Shown piece after piece: positions 44,971-53,466 of a stretch of DNA of 64,000 bases; the stretch's first letter is position 1, and each line of letters begins with the position of its first letter. The notes beneath the pieces were generated by a model. It made no database searches. It had not been told where the DNA came from and saw nothing but the letters and a program-made list of their open reading frames with translations. A program made the translations under genes and the position numbers. Origin of the DNA: Parabacteroides distasonis (GTDB lineage: Bacteria > Bacteroidota > Bacteroidia > Bacteroidales > Tannerellaceae); NCBI GenBank assembly GCA_021531775.1, contig JAFBIU010000016.1, forward strand, positions 1 through 64,000. The letters are read 5' to 3'.

Positions 44971-44998
44971 CCGGATGTAGCCGGTTGGCTACACCCGG
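44971..44998. terminator. Hairpin, copy 2
   Basis: Same stem TGTAGCC/GGCTACA as at 43319-43346, just downstream of DUF4143 ATPase copy 2. Confidence 0.5.
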
Positions 44999-45000
44999 GA

Positions 45001-46323
45001 TTAGTATGTTCGTAATAGAAAAGTCAAATAGAGGGGTAATGTGATGACCTGATCGCTGACTCCTATATTCATATCGCACAGTTTGATAGCCTTGTTGATA
45101 TGGTATTTTTCCGGGTGTGCCAAAATAGTTTTTGTGCTTTTTACATTCCCATTGGATGACTTGACCTCTATTAAGGTACATTCCCCCTCATAGCGTATGA
45201 CGAAATCCACTTCGAGACCTGAATCTTTCCGAAAATAATATAGTTTCCGTTGCATTTTGGAGAATATGTCAGCTATCAGATTCTCAAAAATAGCCCCTTT
45301 GTAACCATAGAGATTACCGCGCAGAATATCGGCTTGTGTGCCGGGTTCAAGCATTGAAATGAAGAGACCTGTATCCACCATATAGATTTTGAATACATCA
45401 GCAATTGCATTTCCGTCTAATGGTAATTCAGTAATGCTTAGGTTGTAACATCGACGAATGATGCCAGCATCCTCGATCCATTGAATACTGCCTGCATATT
45501 GGGAGGCTTTTCCTCCTTTCCGAACTAACGAATACTGAAACTTCTTATTCTCCTTTGCCAACTGTTTGGGAATCGACTCAAAACATTCCCGAATACGTGA
45601 TTTATCTGCCTCATCGGCATATTTCAACATGTCATCTTCATATTGACTGATGATTGTCTGTTGGAGTTTGATCACGTTATTGATATTGTGGGTTGATAAA
45701 AACAGATTGACCACTTCTGGCATTCCACCTACAATGGTATATTGTAGCAATAATTCACGTAACCTACGGTGTATAGCCTCCGGAACAGGAGATAACGTGT
45801 CTAAGCATTGTTGTAGTTTATCCACTACCTCATCTCGAATGCCATTAGCCCAAAGAAACTCTTCAAAATCAAGCGGAAACATTTGAACAATCGTTTCATA
45901 GCCAACGGGGATTGTTGCTTTGTTCGCACCATATCCCACTACACCCAACAGTGATCCTGTCGCAATTACATCAAAACGACCATCCAGTTTGAAAAACTTG
46001 AGTGCAGAACGGGCCTGAGGACATTCCTGTATTTCGTCGAGTATGATGCAGGTCTGTCCAGGTATGAATACAGCATCCTCTATAAAGGTTGAAATATTCA
46101 AGATGATATCATCTATTCGTCTCGATTTTTCAAATATACTTCCGTAATCATCATTCTCCATGAAATTGAGATAGATTACGTGTGCATAATTGGCTGATGC
46201 AAATTGCCTCACAGAATAGGTCTTCCCGCATTGCCTACATCCTTTGATGACAAGCGGTTTCCGGTCTGCTGAATGTTTCCATTCGTTGAGTACCTCCATG
46301 ATTTTTCTTCTTAGTTCTGCCAT
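45001..46323 (-). CDS. AAA_14/DUF4143 ATPase, copy 2
   Basis: Residue-for-residue identical to copy 1 (440 residues, Walker A GCRQCGKTY, DUF4143 with IEVKSS). Both copies are intact and have their own promoter and repeat leader. The lack of differences indicates a recent duplication or continuing gene conversion. Confidence 0.9.
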   Translation of the reverse strand: MAELRRKIMEVLNEWKHSADRKPLVIKGCRQCGKTYSVRQFASANYAHVIYLNFMENDDYGSIFEKSRRIDDIILNISTFIEDAVFIPGQTCIILDEIQECPQARSALKFFKLDGRFDVIATGSLLGVVGYGANKATIPVGYETIVQMFPLDFEEFLWANGIRDEVVDKLQQCLDTLSPVPEAIHRRLRELLLQYTIVGGMPEVVNLFLSTHNINNVIKLQQTIISQYEDDMLKYADEADKSRIRECFESIPKQLAKENKKFQYSLVRKGGKASQYAGSIQWIEDAGIIRRCYNLSITELPLDGNAIADVFKIYMVDTGLFISMLEPGTQADILRGNLYGYKGAIFENLIADIFSKMQRKLYYFRKDSGLEVDFVIRYEGECTLIEVKSSNGNVKSTKTILAHPEKYHINKAIKLCDMNIGVSDQVITLPLYLTFLLRTY

Positions 46324-46342
46324 AAATTCAAGAGACTTTTTG

Positions 46343-46438
46343 TTTCGCGTCACTTTTTCAAGGGACTTTTCTTATTTCGCGTCACTTTTTCAAGGGACTT
46401 TTCTTATTTCACGCCACTTTTTCAAGGGACTTTTCTTT
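46343..46438 (-). repeat. Three tandem 32-bp leader repeats, copy 2
   Basis: The same array as at 44691-44786, shifted by 1652 bp, with no change in unit number. Confidence 0.85.
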
Positions 46439-46439
46439 A

Positions 46440-46469
46440 CAAAGCTACGAAAGCATTTGAGAACTGCAA
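46440..46469 (-). promoter_or_regulatory. Promoter of DUF4143 ATPase copy 2
   Basis: TTG-N19-TAGCTTTG on the minus strand, as in copy 1. Confidence 0.75.
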
Positions 46470-46514
46470 GGTGATTAGAGATGTGAGTCCTTAATTTTGA
46501 CAATAATTAAATAT

Positions 46515-46619
46515 TCTGGTTTCACCCAAACAGCGGTATTGAACCGATATCGGTTAGGGACGGTTGCCTATGTCACTCGCGTGAAGGTGTGTTTCATTCA
46601 TAAAGTTGAGAGCGTGTAT
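46515..46619 (+). pseudogene. Remnant of the HTH-ATPase 3' end, copy 2
   Basis: Like 44863-44967 and with the same internal deletion, but differing at several bases (for example CAGCGG for CAGAGG, GGTTGCC for GGCTGCC). The two remnants have therefore diverged although the 1.5 kb between them has not. Confidence 0.8.
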
Positions 46620-46622
46620 AAT

Positions 46623-46650
46623 CCGGATGTAGCCGGCTGGCTACACCCGG
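46623..46650. terminator. Hairpin, copy 3
   Basis: TGTAGCC/GGCTACA stem, with GGCT in the loop region instead of GGTT. It ends just before the M28 peptidase gene. Confidence 0.5.
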
Positions 46651-46656
46651 ATGCAA

Positions 46657-47658
46657 TCAGAATGTCTTTTCATTCGCCAAGTTCCACATATTCAGGAAAG
46701 AGGCCTTCGTGATGTTGACTAGCTTGTCCCAGTTGATGCGTTCGGCATGATCGCTCGGCAAGTGATAGTCCGGATGTGCATCGGTATGATACCAGATGAT
46801 GGGAATGTCGCGCTTCGCAAACGTACCGTTGTCACTACCACCGACCGGCTTGTCCCATGGACGATAGTTGGGCGTCAGGTTCAGGTGATACTTCTCGATG
46901 TCATGCTTCAGCCATTCGCCAAAGGCAGGATGCGACTCTGTATAGAAATAGACCACATGGGTCGGATTGGACTCATCGTTGTTGCGTCCGATCATGTCGA
47001 AGTTCAGATAGCCCTTCACCTGATCGATCTGCGGGAAGCTCTGCACAAAGGCACGCGAGCCCAACAGCCCCTTCTCCTCTCCGTCCCAGAACGCAAAGAT
47101 GACGTTGCGCATGGGTTGCTGACCGGTAGCCAAGAAGGCTCGGGCAATCTGAAGCACAGCCGATACGCCCGAAGCATTGTCGTCGGCTCCGTTGTAGATC
47201 TGGTCGCCATCCAGCATCGGATCGATGCCCAAGTGATCGTAATGGGCTCCCACAATGACATATTCGTTCTTGTTCTTGCCCTCAATCATGCCCAATACAT
47301 TGTTGAGCGAGAGCTTCTGATGAACCACCTGTTTCAGTTTGGCAATGGAATCGGGCTCCACTTGCCAGCGTTGTCCCTTTTTCTGCCGTTCGGCATGATA
47401 GACTTCGAAGGGATGATAATAGGAATCACCCACGGGACGAATGCCCAGCGACTTCAACATGGAGACAATGTAATCGCCGGCAATGCGTCCGCCTTGTGTA
47501 CCGGCTTCGCGTCCCTCGAGGTCGTCATCGGCCAAAAAAGCCACATGCGCCTCTGCTGTCAGTTGGTTAATCGACTGCAAGCCCTTCTCTTGTGGGGTTT
47601 GCGCCCACACTGTGCTGCCCATCATCAGAGCAGCCAACAGCCATCCTGTCTTTTTCAT
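46657..47658 (-). CDS. Secreted M28-family zinc aminopeptidase
   Basis: A 333-residue exported protein (signal peptide ending STVWAQ). Zinc ligands of the M28 fold are visible: the His/Asp of GAHYDHLG, the Asp of NGADDNASG, the catalytic Glu pair in WDGEEKGLLGS, Asp in NFDMIGR, and the final His in YHTDAHPDYH. It would release N-terminal amino acids in the periplasm or outside. Composition returns to that of the core genome here. Confidence 0.93.
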   Translation of the reverse strand: MKKTGWLLAALMMGSTVWAQTPQEKGLQSINQLTAEAHVAFLADDDLEGREAGTQGGRIAGDYIVSMLKSLGIRPVGDSYYHPFEVYHAERQKKGQRWQVEPDSIAKLKQVVHQKLSLNNVLGMIEGKNKNEYVIVGAHYDHLGIDPMLDGDQIYNGADDNASGVSAVLQIARAFLATGQQPMRNVIFAFWDGEEKGLLGSRAFVQSFPQIDQVKGYLNFDMIGRNNDESNPTHVVYFYTESHPAFGEWLKHDIEKYHLNLTPNYRPWDKPVGGSDNGTFAKRDIPIIWYHTDAHPDYHLPSDHAERINWDKLVNITKASFLNMWNLANEKTF

Positions 47659-47805
47659 TTATCGTTGATTATGAGTTATACTTAGTCTTAGCGCTCTCTA
47701 AGCACTGTCCGGCAAATATAAAAAAAAATCTCTTGCCACGACCCGACGTAGCAAGAGAAAGATATGTACATTACTAAAAAATATTATCCCAGAAGACAGA
47801 GAACC

Positions 47806-47970
47806 TTAATTCTTCTCTGTATTGTCAAGCTGCTTTTGATCCATCAAGCGACGAATTTCAGCATTCAAACGTTGGCACATCGAACCATTTCCTAATGATT
47901 GGTAACGATCGGCCTGATAACGCAACATAGCCAGCGTGCGCTGGTCCTTTTCATTTACACTCATTACCAT
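47806..47970 (-). CDS. Small 54-residue protein, unknown function
   Basis: An open frame from ATG at 47970 (or in-frame ATG at 47964) to TAA at 47806. The product is hydrophilic, basic and mostly helical: a central RTLAMLRYQADRYQSLG, then MCQRLNAEIRRLMDQK, with no membrane segment. The regular codon content and helix pattern make a real gene likely. Family not recognised. Confidence 0.5.
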   Translation of the reverse strand: MVMSVNEKDQRTLAMLRYQADRYQSLGNGSMCQRLNAEIRRLMDQKQLDNTEKN

Positions 47971-48139
47971 AATACTCTTTCTGTTTATGTCCCCGATTAC
48001 CGGAGACTGGTTAATAATCTAAACAATTCTTTTTTCGACTGCAAATATAGGCATTTTTCCCGAATTGATGCTGTAAAACATATTACAAATCGTTTGCATT
48101 AACCTTGTTTAAACTTTAAGAGCCCTATTCAATGAGTTT

Positions 48140-48919
48140 TCACAACCTAATGAGCCCAAAATGGCGTAAGGCATTCCAAACACCATCCTCATCGACCGAA
48201 GTGGTCACATAGTCGGCTTCGCGTTGTACAGAGGCTTCTGCATTCCCCATGGCCACTCCGATACCGGCACGTCGCAACATGGCTACATCGTTACCGCCAT
48301 CGCCAAAGGCCATCGTCTCTTCTACGGAGATGCCGAAATGGGCGGCCATCTGTTCGATACCGACAGCCTTGCTGCTGCCTTTCGCAACGACATCGGTAAA
48401 GAGCGGATTCCAACGGGTGGCTACGCAACCGGGCAAGAAGGACATGATTTCCGCCTCTTCTTCCTGGGTGAAAAAGGCGATGAGCTGATAGACGGCGGCT
48501 CCATTCAGTGCGGACAGATCCACCACAGGTGGTGTCGGGAAATTGAGCAGTGCATAGATCTCCTCTACGCGCGCGTTTATATAATTATGTAGGATGGCAT
48601 GTTCGGTGACCAATCCGCAGGGGAAAGGGCGACGTTGCAGGAGTTGCAACAGGGCCTCAATGTCGGATGAGGGAATGGGATGGCGGTAAAAGATCCGCTC
48701 CTTGCCTTCGTAGCAGATACCTCCATTGAGGGTGACATAACCATCGAAAGAGAGATCGCCCAAATTGTCGATCGAGCGCATGGCGCGACCTGTCGAGATG
48801 AATACTTTGACCCCCTGCTCCCGAAGCAGGTGCAATGCCCGCACCGTTGAGGGTGGTACGGTATGTGTCTGGAAACTGACTAACGTTCCGTCGATGTCGA
48901 AAAATACAGCTTTTATCAT
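48140..48919 (-). CDS. Cof-type HAD-superfamily phosphatase
   Basis: A 259-residue enzyme with HAD motif I FFDIDGTLV (nucleophile Asp8), motif II FISTGRA, the lysine of motif III (VVAKGSSKA) and motif IV FGDGGNDVAML. The C2-type cap between motifs II and III places it in the Cof subfamily, which dephosphorylates sugar phosphates or cofactor precursors such as PLP and FMN. Substrate unknown. Confidence 0.92.
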   Translation of the reverse strand: MIKAVFFDIDGTLVSFQTHTVPPSTVRALHLLREQGVKVFISTGRAMRSIDNLGDLSFDGYVTLNGGICYEGKERIFYRHPIPSSDIEALLQLLQRRPFPCGLVTEHAILHNYINARVEEIYALLNFPTPPVVDLSALNGAAVYQLIAFFTQEEEAEIMSFLPGCVATRWNPLFTDVVAKGSSKAVGIEQMAAHFGISVEETMAFGDGGNDVAMLRRAGIGVAMGNAEASVQREADYVTTSVDEDGVWNALRHFGLIRL

Positions 48920-48982
48920 ATAACCCTATACAATCTTCGTCTAACGAGGGACAAATGTACGGCTATTTCTTGAATTTATTTG

Positions 48983-48990
48983 TACTTTTG
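48983..48990 (+). promoter_or_regulatory. -7 box of the porin-like gene
   Basis: TACTTTTG, 28 bases before the ATG at 49019. Confidence 0.55.
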
Positions 48991-49018
48991 AGGCTTTCAA
49001 ACATTCAATTTTCAATTT

Positions 49019-50179
49019 ATGAAAGGACTTTTTATGGGCGTTTGCTGTTTGATGACACTCTTCGCCACGGCTCAGGAGAATATCTACGATGGTAGTCAAC
49101 CTACTTTAGTCAACCGACTGACAGACGGAAAGGTTGACATCAAGCATGTGGATGTGAACTTCCAGGTCTTCACATCGGCCAATGCGAATTTCATCGAAAA
49201 CGAGTTGGAGAATATGGATTTCAAGCTCAACCGGGTGAAGTTAGAGATCAAAGGGGATGTAAACAACTGGTTCTCCTACCACTACCGGCAGTCGTTCAAC
49301 AAGTATTCCGATCCCTACTCGTTGGATAACCTCTCCTCGTCGGTGGAATTGGCATACGTCAACTTGGAAGTCACCCCCCAGTTCATCATCACGACCGGCA
49401 AGCATGCTTTGGCGTTAGGGGGCTACGAATATTACGTGAACCCGATCAAGGTACGGGAGTTCAGTGAATTCAACAACCAAATCAGCTGTTACCAGGCGGG
49501 TATTTCAGGCACATGGGCCATCACGCCCTACCAGGAGCTCTGTTTCCAGATCATGAACAACCGAAGCGGCAGTATCGAAGAGACCTTTGTCGGTGGATTG
49601 CCGGAAGGGGTCGAAGCAGCGAAGGTTCCCTTCTTCTACAGCCTGAACTGGAACAGTTTCTACTTCGACAAGGTGCTTCAGCTGCGGTATGCACTCTCCA
49701 TGGCAGAACAGGCCAAGGGGTATCGCTCGTTCTATGCGACTTGCGGTAACGTCATCGAGACCGGACCGGTCATCACCTACCTGGATTTGATGTACACCCG
49801 ACAGGAGCTGGACCAGCATGGCATCATCAGTAATCTGGTGGAAACAGAACGGGGTGCCTGCAACACGGAGTATTTTTCGGCCATTGCGGACTTTGACTAC
49901 CGCTTTCACGATCACTGGAATGCGTATGTGAAGGGGACGTACGAGATCGGGCGGGTCTATAAAGCGAACGGCGCCTACAACAAGGGGTTGTATCGCCGTT
50001 CGTGGAACGCACAGGCGTGCGTGGAATATTTTCCGATGAAGAATAGTGAACTCCTCATCTTCCTGCTCTACTCCTACCGGGGTGTCAAGCTGGAAAAGAA
50101 TGCTTTGCAATTGGGAGCGGTCGAATCGGACCAAAGCCGCATTTCGTTGGGGTTCGTCTATTCCATTCCCGTCTTTTAA
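49019..50179 (+). CDS. Porin-like outer membrane protein (phosphate-selective porin O/P type)
   Basis: A 386-residue exported protein with a short signal peptide (ending LFATAQ). Alternating beta strands end in the C-terminal aromatic residue F (GFVYSIPVF) expected of outer membrane barrels. The FKLNRVKLEIKGDVNNWFSYHYR segment resembles the OprO/OprP-like family. Substrate unknown. The convergent CobW-type gene ends six bases after its stop. Confidence 0.75.
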   Translation: MKGLFMGVCCLMTLFATAQENIYDGSQPTLVNRLTDGKVDIKHVDVNFQVFTSANANFIENELENMDFKLNRVKLEIKGDVNNWFSYHYRQSFNKYSDPYSLDNLSSSVELAYVNLEVTPQFIITTGKHALALGGYEYYVNPIKVREFSEFNNQISCYQAGISGTWAITPYQELCFQIMNNRSGSIEETFVGGLPEGVEAAKVPFFYSLNWNSFYFDKVLQLRYALSMAEQAKGYRSFYATCGNVIETGPVITYLDLMYTRQELDQHGIISNLVETERGACNTEYFSAIADFDYRFHDHWNAYVKGTYEIGRVYKANGAYNKGLYRRSWNAQACVEYFPMKNSELLIFLLYSYRGVKLEKNALQLGAVESDQSRISLGFVYSIPVF

Positions 50180-50185
50180 TGCAGC

Positions 50186-51454
50186 CTACTTGACCAAGCA
50201 GTTGTCGAGATCACGGATCAGCTGCTCTTTGTCGAGGTGCTGACCGATGAAGACCAGTTTCTGCATCCGGTCGCCATATTTCTCATCCCAGTCCCGACGC
50301 AAGCCAGGTTCACGCATGAGCAGGTCGGCCAGTTCCTCTTCCGGCATGGTGGCAAACCATTGGCCCGATTCAGTCACCTTCTTCTGGATGCCGGCCTGTT
50401 CAAACAGATAGGACATGTCGGGATTGAAACTGAAGTAGCAAACGCCCTTGGTCCGGATGATGTTAGGACTCCATTTGGAACCGACAAAGCGGTCGAACTT
50501 ATGCAGGTCGAAGGGTTGGCGACGGTAATAGACAAAGGTCCCGATGCCATATTCTTCGACTTCCCCACCGTCATGATGGTGATGATGGTGGTGGTGATGT
50601 TCATGGTCATCGTGGTCATCATCATCGTGATCCTCGTCATCGTAGTCATGGTCATGGTCATCGTCATGATCGTGATGATGGTGTTCATGCTCATGTTCAT
50701 GCTCCTCTTCCTGCACCTCCATGTGTTTCTCGATCTCACGGATCCATCCGGCCGAAGTGGCCACCTGATCGAAACTGAACAGGTCGGTATGGATGATTTT
50801 CTTCAGATCCACCTGGGCATAATCGACCGGGATGATCTCTGCAGCGGGCTGCAGCACCCGGATGATCTGCTTGATACGCTCCAGCTCTTCCGGTTTTACC
50901 TCCGAAGCCTTGTTCAGCAGGATGATGTTACAGAACTCGATCTGCTGGATGATCAGGTTCTCAATATCCTCTTCGTCAATGCCCCGACGCGTCAGGTTGT
51001 CGCCACAGGCAAACTCACTTTGCAGGCGCAAGGCATCCACCACCGTCACAACCGCATCCAAGCGGGCAATGCCATACTTCGTAAACTGGCCGCCCATTCG
51101 TGGGATGGAGCAGATGGTCTGTGCAATGGGCTCCGGCTCGCAAATACCACTGGCCTCAATCACGATGTAATCGAAACGATCCATCTTCAAGATGTCATTG
51201 AGCTGCTCCACCAAATCCATTTTCAGGGTACAGCAGATACAGCCGTTCTGCAAAGCCACCAAGCTATCATCCTTCTGTCCGACAATGCCTCCTTTCTGGA
51301 TCAGGTCGGCATCGATGTTGACCTCGCCGATGTCGTTCACGATGACAGCAAACTTAATGCCTTGCTGATTGGCCAAAATATGATTGACTAAGGTTGTCTT
51401 TCCACTGCCCAGATAACCGGTCAGGAGCAGTATAGGAACTACATTTTTCTTCAT
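50186..51454 (-). CDS. CobW/YjiA-family GTP-dependent metal chaperone with long His-rich region
   Basis: A 422-residue G3E GTPase. It has Walker A GYLGSGKTTLVN, the metal-binding GCICCTL (CxCC) motif, the switch DYIVIEASGICEP and the base-recognition LLNKASE. Between residues ~245 and 295 a run of His, Asp and Glu (HHHHDHDDDHDHD-like) is inserted before the CobW C-terminal domain. Members deliver zinc or other metals to target enzymes, often under metal starvation. The histidine insert would store or sense metal. No Zur-like site was identified upstream. Confidence 0.92.
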   Translation of the reverse strand: MKKNVVPILLLTGYLGSGKTTLVNHILANQQGIKFAVIVNDIGEVNIDADLIQKGGIVGQKDDSLVALQNGCICCTLKMDLVEQLNDILKMDRFDYIVIEASGICEPEPIAQTICSIPRMGGQFTKYGIARLDAVVTVVDALRLQSEFACGDNLTRRGIDEEDIENLIIQQIEFCNIILLNKASEVKPEELERIKQIIRVLQPAAEIIPVDYAQVDLKKIIHTDLFSFDQVATSAGWIREIEKHMEVQEEEHEHEHEHHHHDHDDDHDHDYDDEDHDDDDHDDHEHHHHHHHHHDGGEVEEYGIGTFVYYRRQPFDLHKFDRFVGSKWSPNIIRTKGVCYFSFNPDMSYLFEQAGIQKKVTESGQWFATMPEEELADLLMREPGLRRDWDEKYGDRMQKLVFIGQHLDKEQLIRDLDNCLVK

Positions 51455-51597
51455 CTCTATATCTCTTGTTGAAGTTTGGGCACAAAGGAACAGAAAATTT
51501 CTGTAAACAATATATGTTTTACAACAGGAATTGGTTAATTCACGTTAAGCAAATGAATTTTCCAAACTATTTTGTATGCTACATAACATAAAAGCTC

Positions 51598-51681
51598 TAT
51601 ATTTGCACTGTGTTTTTCATGGTATTAGATTTAAGGTTAACAATGAAGATTGGTTGTCGGGAGACAACCTTTTCTTTTTTA
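51598..51681 (+). ncRNA. Promoter-leader-terminator element, copy C
   Basis: TATATTTG (51598-51605) is followed by the conserved core TTTTTCATGGTATTAGATTT. Then come AAGGTTAACAATGAAGATTG, a perfect 7-bp hairpin GGTTGTC-GGGA-GACAACC (51652-51669) and a T-rich run. The RNA would be about 75 bases. The frame MVLDLRLTMK opens at 51619. Apart from the variable hairpin it is nearly the same as copy B. It lies some 110 bases before cdsA, which has its own -7 box. Confidence 0.6.
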
Positions 51682-51738
51682 TACCCCCTCCTATCTCAAT
51701 TCTCCCCCAAAACTGCTGCTTTTCTCAATTAAAATGTG

Positions 51739-51746
51739 TAGGTTTG
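51739..51746 (+). promoter_or_regulatory. cdsA -7 box
   Basis: TAGGTTTG, 45 bases before the TTG start codon at 51792. Confidence 0.45.
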
Positions 51747-51791
51747 CAGCCAGAATAGAAACATTAAACAATAAACTAACAAGTCGATATT

Positions 51792-52625
51792 TTGAAAAAT
51801 CTAATCACAAGAGCACTTACGGGGATTGTGTTTGTGGTCGTATTGGCCGGGAGCATCTGTTGGCATCCATTGTCATATCTCGCCCTGTTTGCCCTCATCA
51901 CAGGGCTTTCACTTTGGGAATTCCAAGGTTTGCTGAACCAACATGAAGGGACACACCTGAAACGCATCATTGGCTGTTTGGGTGGCGTCTATCTGTTTGC
52001 AGCCACTTTTGGCTATGCCTACGGGTTAGCCAGCAGCCACATTTTCCTGCCCTACCTGCTGTTTCTGATGTATCTGTTTATCCGGGAGCTGTATCACAAG
52101 AAGGACAATCCAATCAATGCCTGGGCCTATGCGCTGTGGGGACAGGTCTATTGTGCCGGCTCTTTCTCCCTGCTCAACTTCATTGCTTCGCAACGGGTCG
52201 GACTGGACAGTGCCCATTACAACCCGCTGTTTATTCTTGCCATCTTCGTGTGCATCTGGCTGAACGACACGGGAGCCTATTTAGTGGGGTCTCTGATCGG
52301 CAAGCATCGGCTCTTCGAACGCATCTCACCCAAGAAGTCGTGGGAAGGTTTCTTTGGAGGTATGTTCTTTGCCATGGTTGTCTCGCAACTCTTTGCCTGG
52401 TATGAACCGGCCATCAGCCGGTGGAGTTGGTTAGGACTGTCAGCCGTCATCGTGGCAGCAGGCACTTGGGGAGACCTGGTGGAGTCCCTGCTGAAACGGA
52501 CCTTACAGGTGAAGGACTCCGGCAAGTTGCTGCCAGGCCATGGAGGTATGCTGGACCGCTTCGACAGTGTCATCTTTGCGATCCCAGCCGCTTACCTATA
52601 TATAGAATGGTTTATTCGAAATTGA
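51792..52625 (+). CDS. cdsA: Phosphatidate cytidylyltransferase
   Basis: A 277-residue membrane enzyme making CDP-diacylglycerol from phosphatidic acid and CTP, the branch point of phospholipid synthesis. About eight membrane helices precede the C-terminal signature, which here reads KDSGKLLPGHGGMLDRFDS. NDTGAYLVGSLIGKH is the metal-binding region. The start is TTG; in-frame codons upstream reach a stop quickly and no ATG is available. Its last 14 bases overlap the convergent porT gene. Confidence 0.95.
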   Translation: MKNLITRALTGIVFVVVLAGSICWHPLSYLALFALITGLSLWEFQGLLNQHEGTHLKRIIGCLGGVYLFAATFGYAYGLASSHIFLPYLLFLMYLFIRELYHKKDNPINAWAYALWGQVYCAGSFSLLNFIASQRVGLDSAHYNPLFILAIFVCIWLNDTGAYLVGSLIGKHRLFERISPKKSWEGFFGGMFFAMVVSQLFAWYEPAISRWSWLGLSAVIVAAGTWGDLVESLLKRTLQVKDSGKLLPGHGGMLDRFDSVIFAIPAAYLYIEWFIRN

Positions 52626-53322
52626 AGGTGAGCGTCACCATCCGAGAAGTGGCTTTCGTCAAGGCATCGGTATATTTCATCAAATCCTGATCGACCAGGT
52701 CGTCGCGGTTCTTTTCCAGCAGATCGACCAGACCAAAGCTGAACTTCAGTTCCGGACACAACTTGAAATAGGGCAGATAGATATCACACCCGATACCGAA
52801 TTCCAAACCGAAATCCCGTCCCTTCAACAGGATGGGATTTCCTTTTTTACGGCCAATGTCCAGGGCACCAAACACGCCTCCGATCAGGTAAGGACGGTAG
52901 TTGTTCAGGCGTAACGCACTGTACTTCACGTCGAGCGGTAACGACACATAGCTGGAACGCACGTTGGTCTCGAACGTTTCGCCGGAGTTCTGCTCCATAA
53001 ACTTGAACTTCTTGTCACCGAAATGGATCGTCGGCAGGAAACGCAGGTTGAAATAGGGATTCATATACATATCGGCAATCACACCGACACTGAAGCCCGG
53101 TGAATAGGAGGGTATCTCGGCAAACCAGATTTCACCCGATTCCGTAGCGACCCCACTGTTGGTCAACAGCAGGTCTTGCGCATGTACCCCCACATGGAAT
53201 CCCAAATGTAACCATTTCAGATCCGCATAGGGTTGATTCTTCACCCGCTCCATTTGAGCCCAAGCCGGCCCAATGGCCAGACTTATTATTGCTACTATGC
53301 ATAAAAGACGTTTCAACATCAT
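52612..53322 (-). CDS. porT: PorT-family outer membrane barrel protein
   Basis: A 236-residue exported protein (signal peptide ending PAWAQ) made of about eight beta strands. The pattern GFHVGVHAQDLLL, FNLRFLPTIHFGDK, SSYVSLPLDVKY, RPYLIGGVFGALDIG matches PorT, a component of type IX secretion in Bacteroidetes. Its presence fits the type IX-like tails of the surface proteins at 33.5-40.2 kb. The first codon may be Met1 or Met2. It overlaps cdsA at the 3' end. Confidence 0.82.
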   Translation of the reverse strand: MMLKRLLCIVAIISLAIGPAWAQMERVKNQPYADLKWLHLGFHVGVHAQDLLLTNSGVATESGEIWFAEIPSYSPGFSVGVIADMYMNPYFNLRFLPTIHFGDKKFKFMEQNSGETFETNVRSSYVSLPLDVKYSALRLNNYRPYLIGGVFGALDIGRKKGNPILLKGRDFGLEFGIGCDIYLPYFKLCPELKFSFGLVDLLEKNRDDLVDQDLMKYTDALTKATSRMVTLTFNFE

Positions 53323-53423
53323 GACTGTTTTCGATTATAACGAAAAAGAGCGACCGTTATTGCAAAAAACAATGTTTTTGATAAAATATCGCCCCAGATA
53401 TTTTTTAAATACAAAGAAAGCCC

Positions 53424-53431
53424 TATTTTTG
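53424..53431 (+). promoter_or_regulatory. Ferredoxin gene -7 box
   Basis: TATTTTTG, 35 bases before the ferredoxin ATG. Confidence 0.5.
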
Positions 53432-53466
53432 CACCAACAAAAGTTATCAACTAAATATTTTACAAA

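Larger units (their letters stand above)
44968..46516. repeat. Tandem duplication, copy 2
   Basis: Second unit of the 1652-bp-period duplication; see copy 1 at 43316-44864. Confidence 0.85.

Noticed and set aside
43316-46516. Duplicated segment as an insertion sequence or transposon
   Set aside because: No transposase, no terminal inverted repeats and no target duplication; the flanking homology fits unequal crossing-over.
50237-51391. Long frame opposite the CobW-type gene
   Set aside because: It is a shadow of the His/Asp-rich and regular codon pattern; the protein would be a run of Met/Val/Ile with no family.
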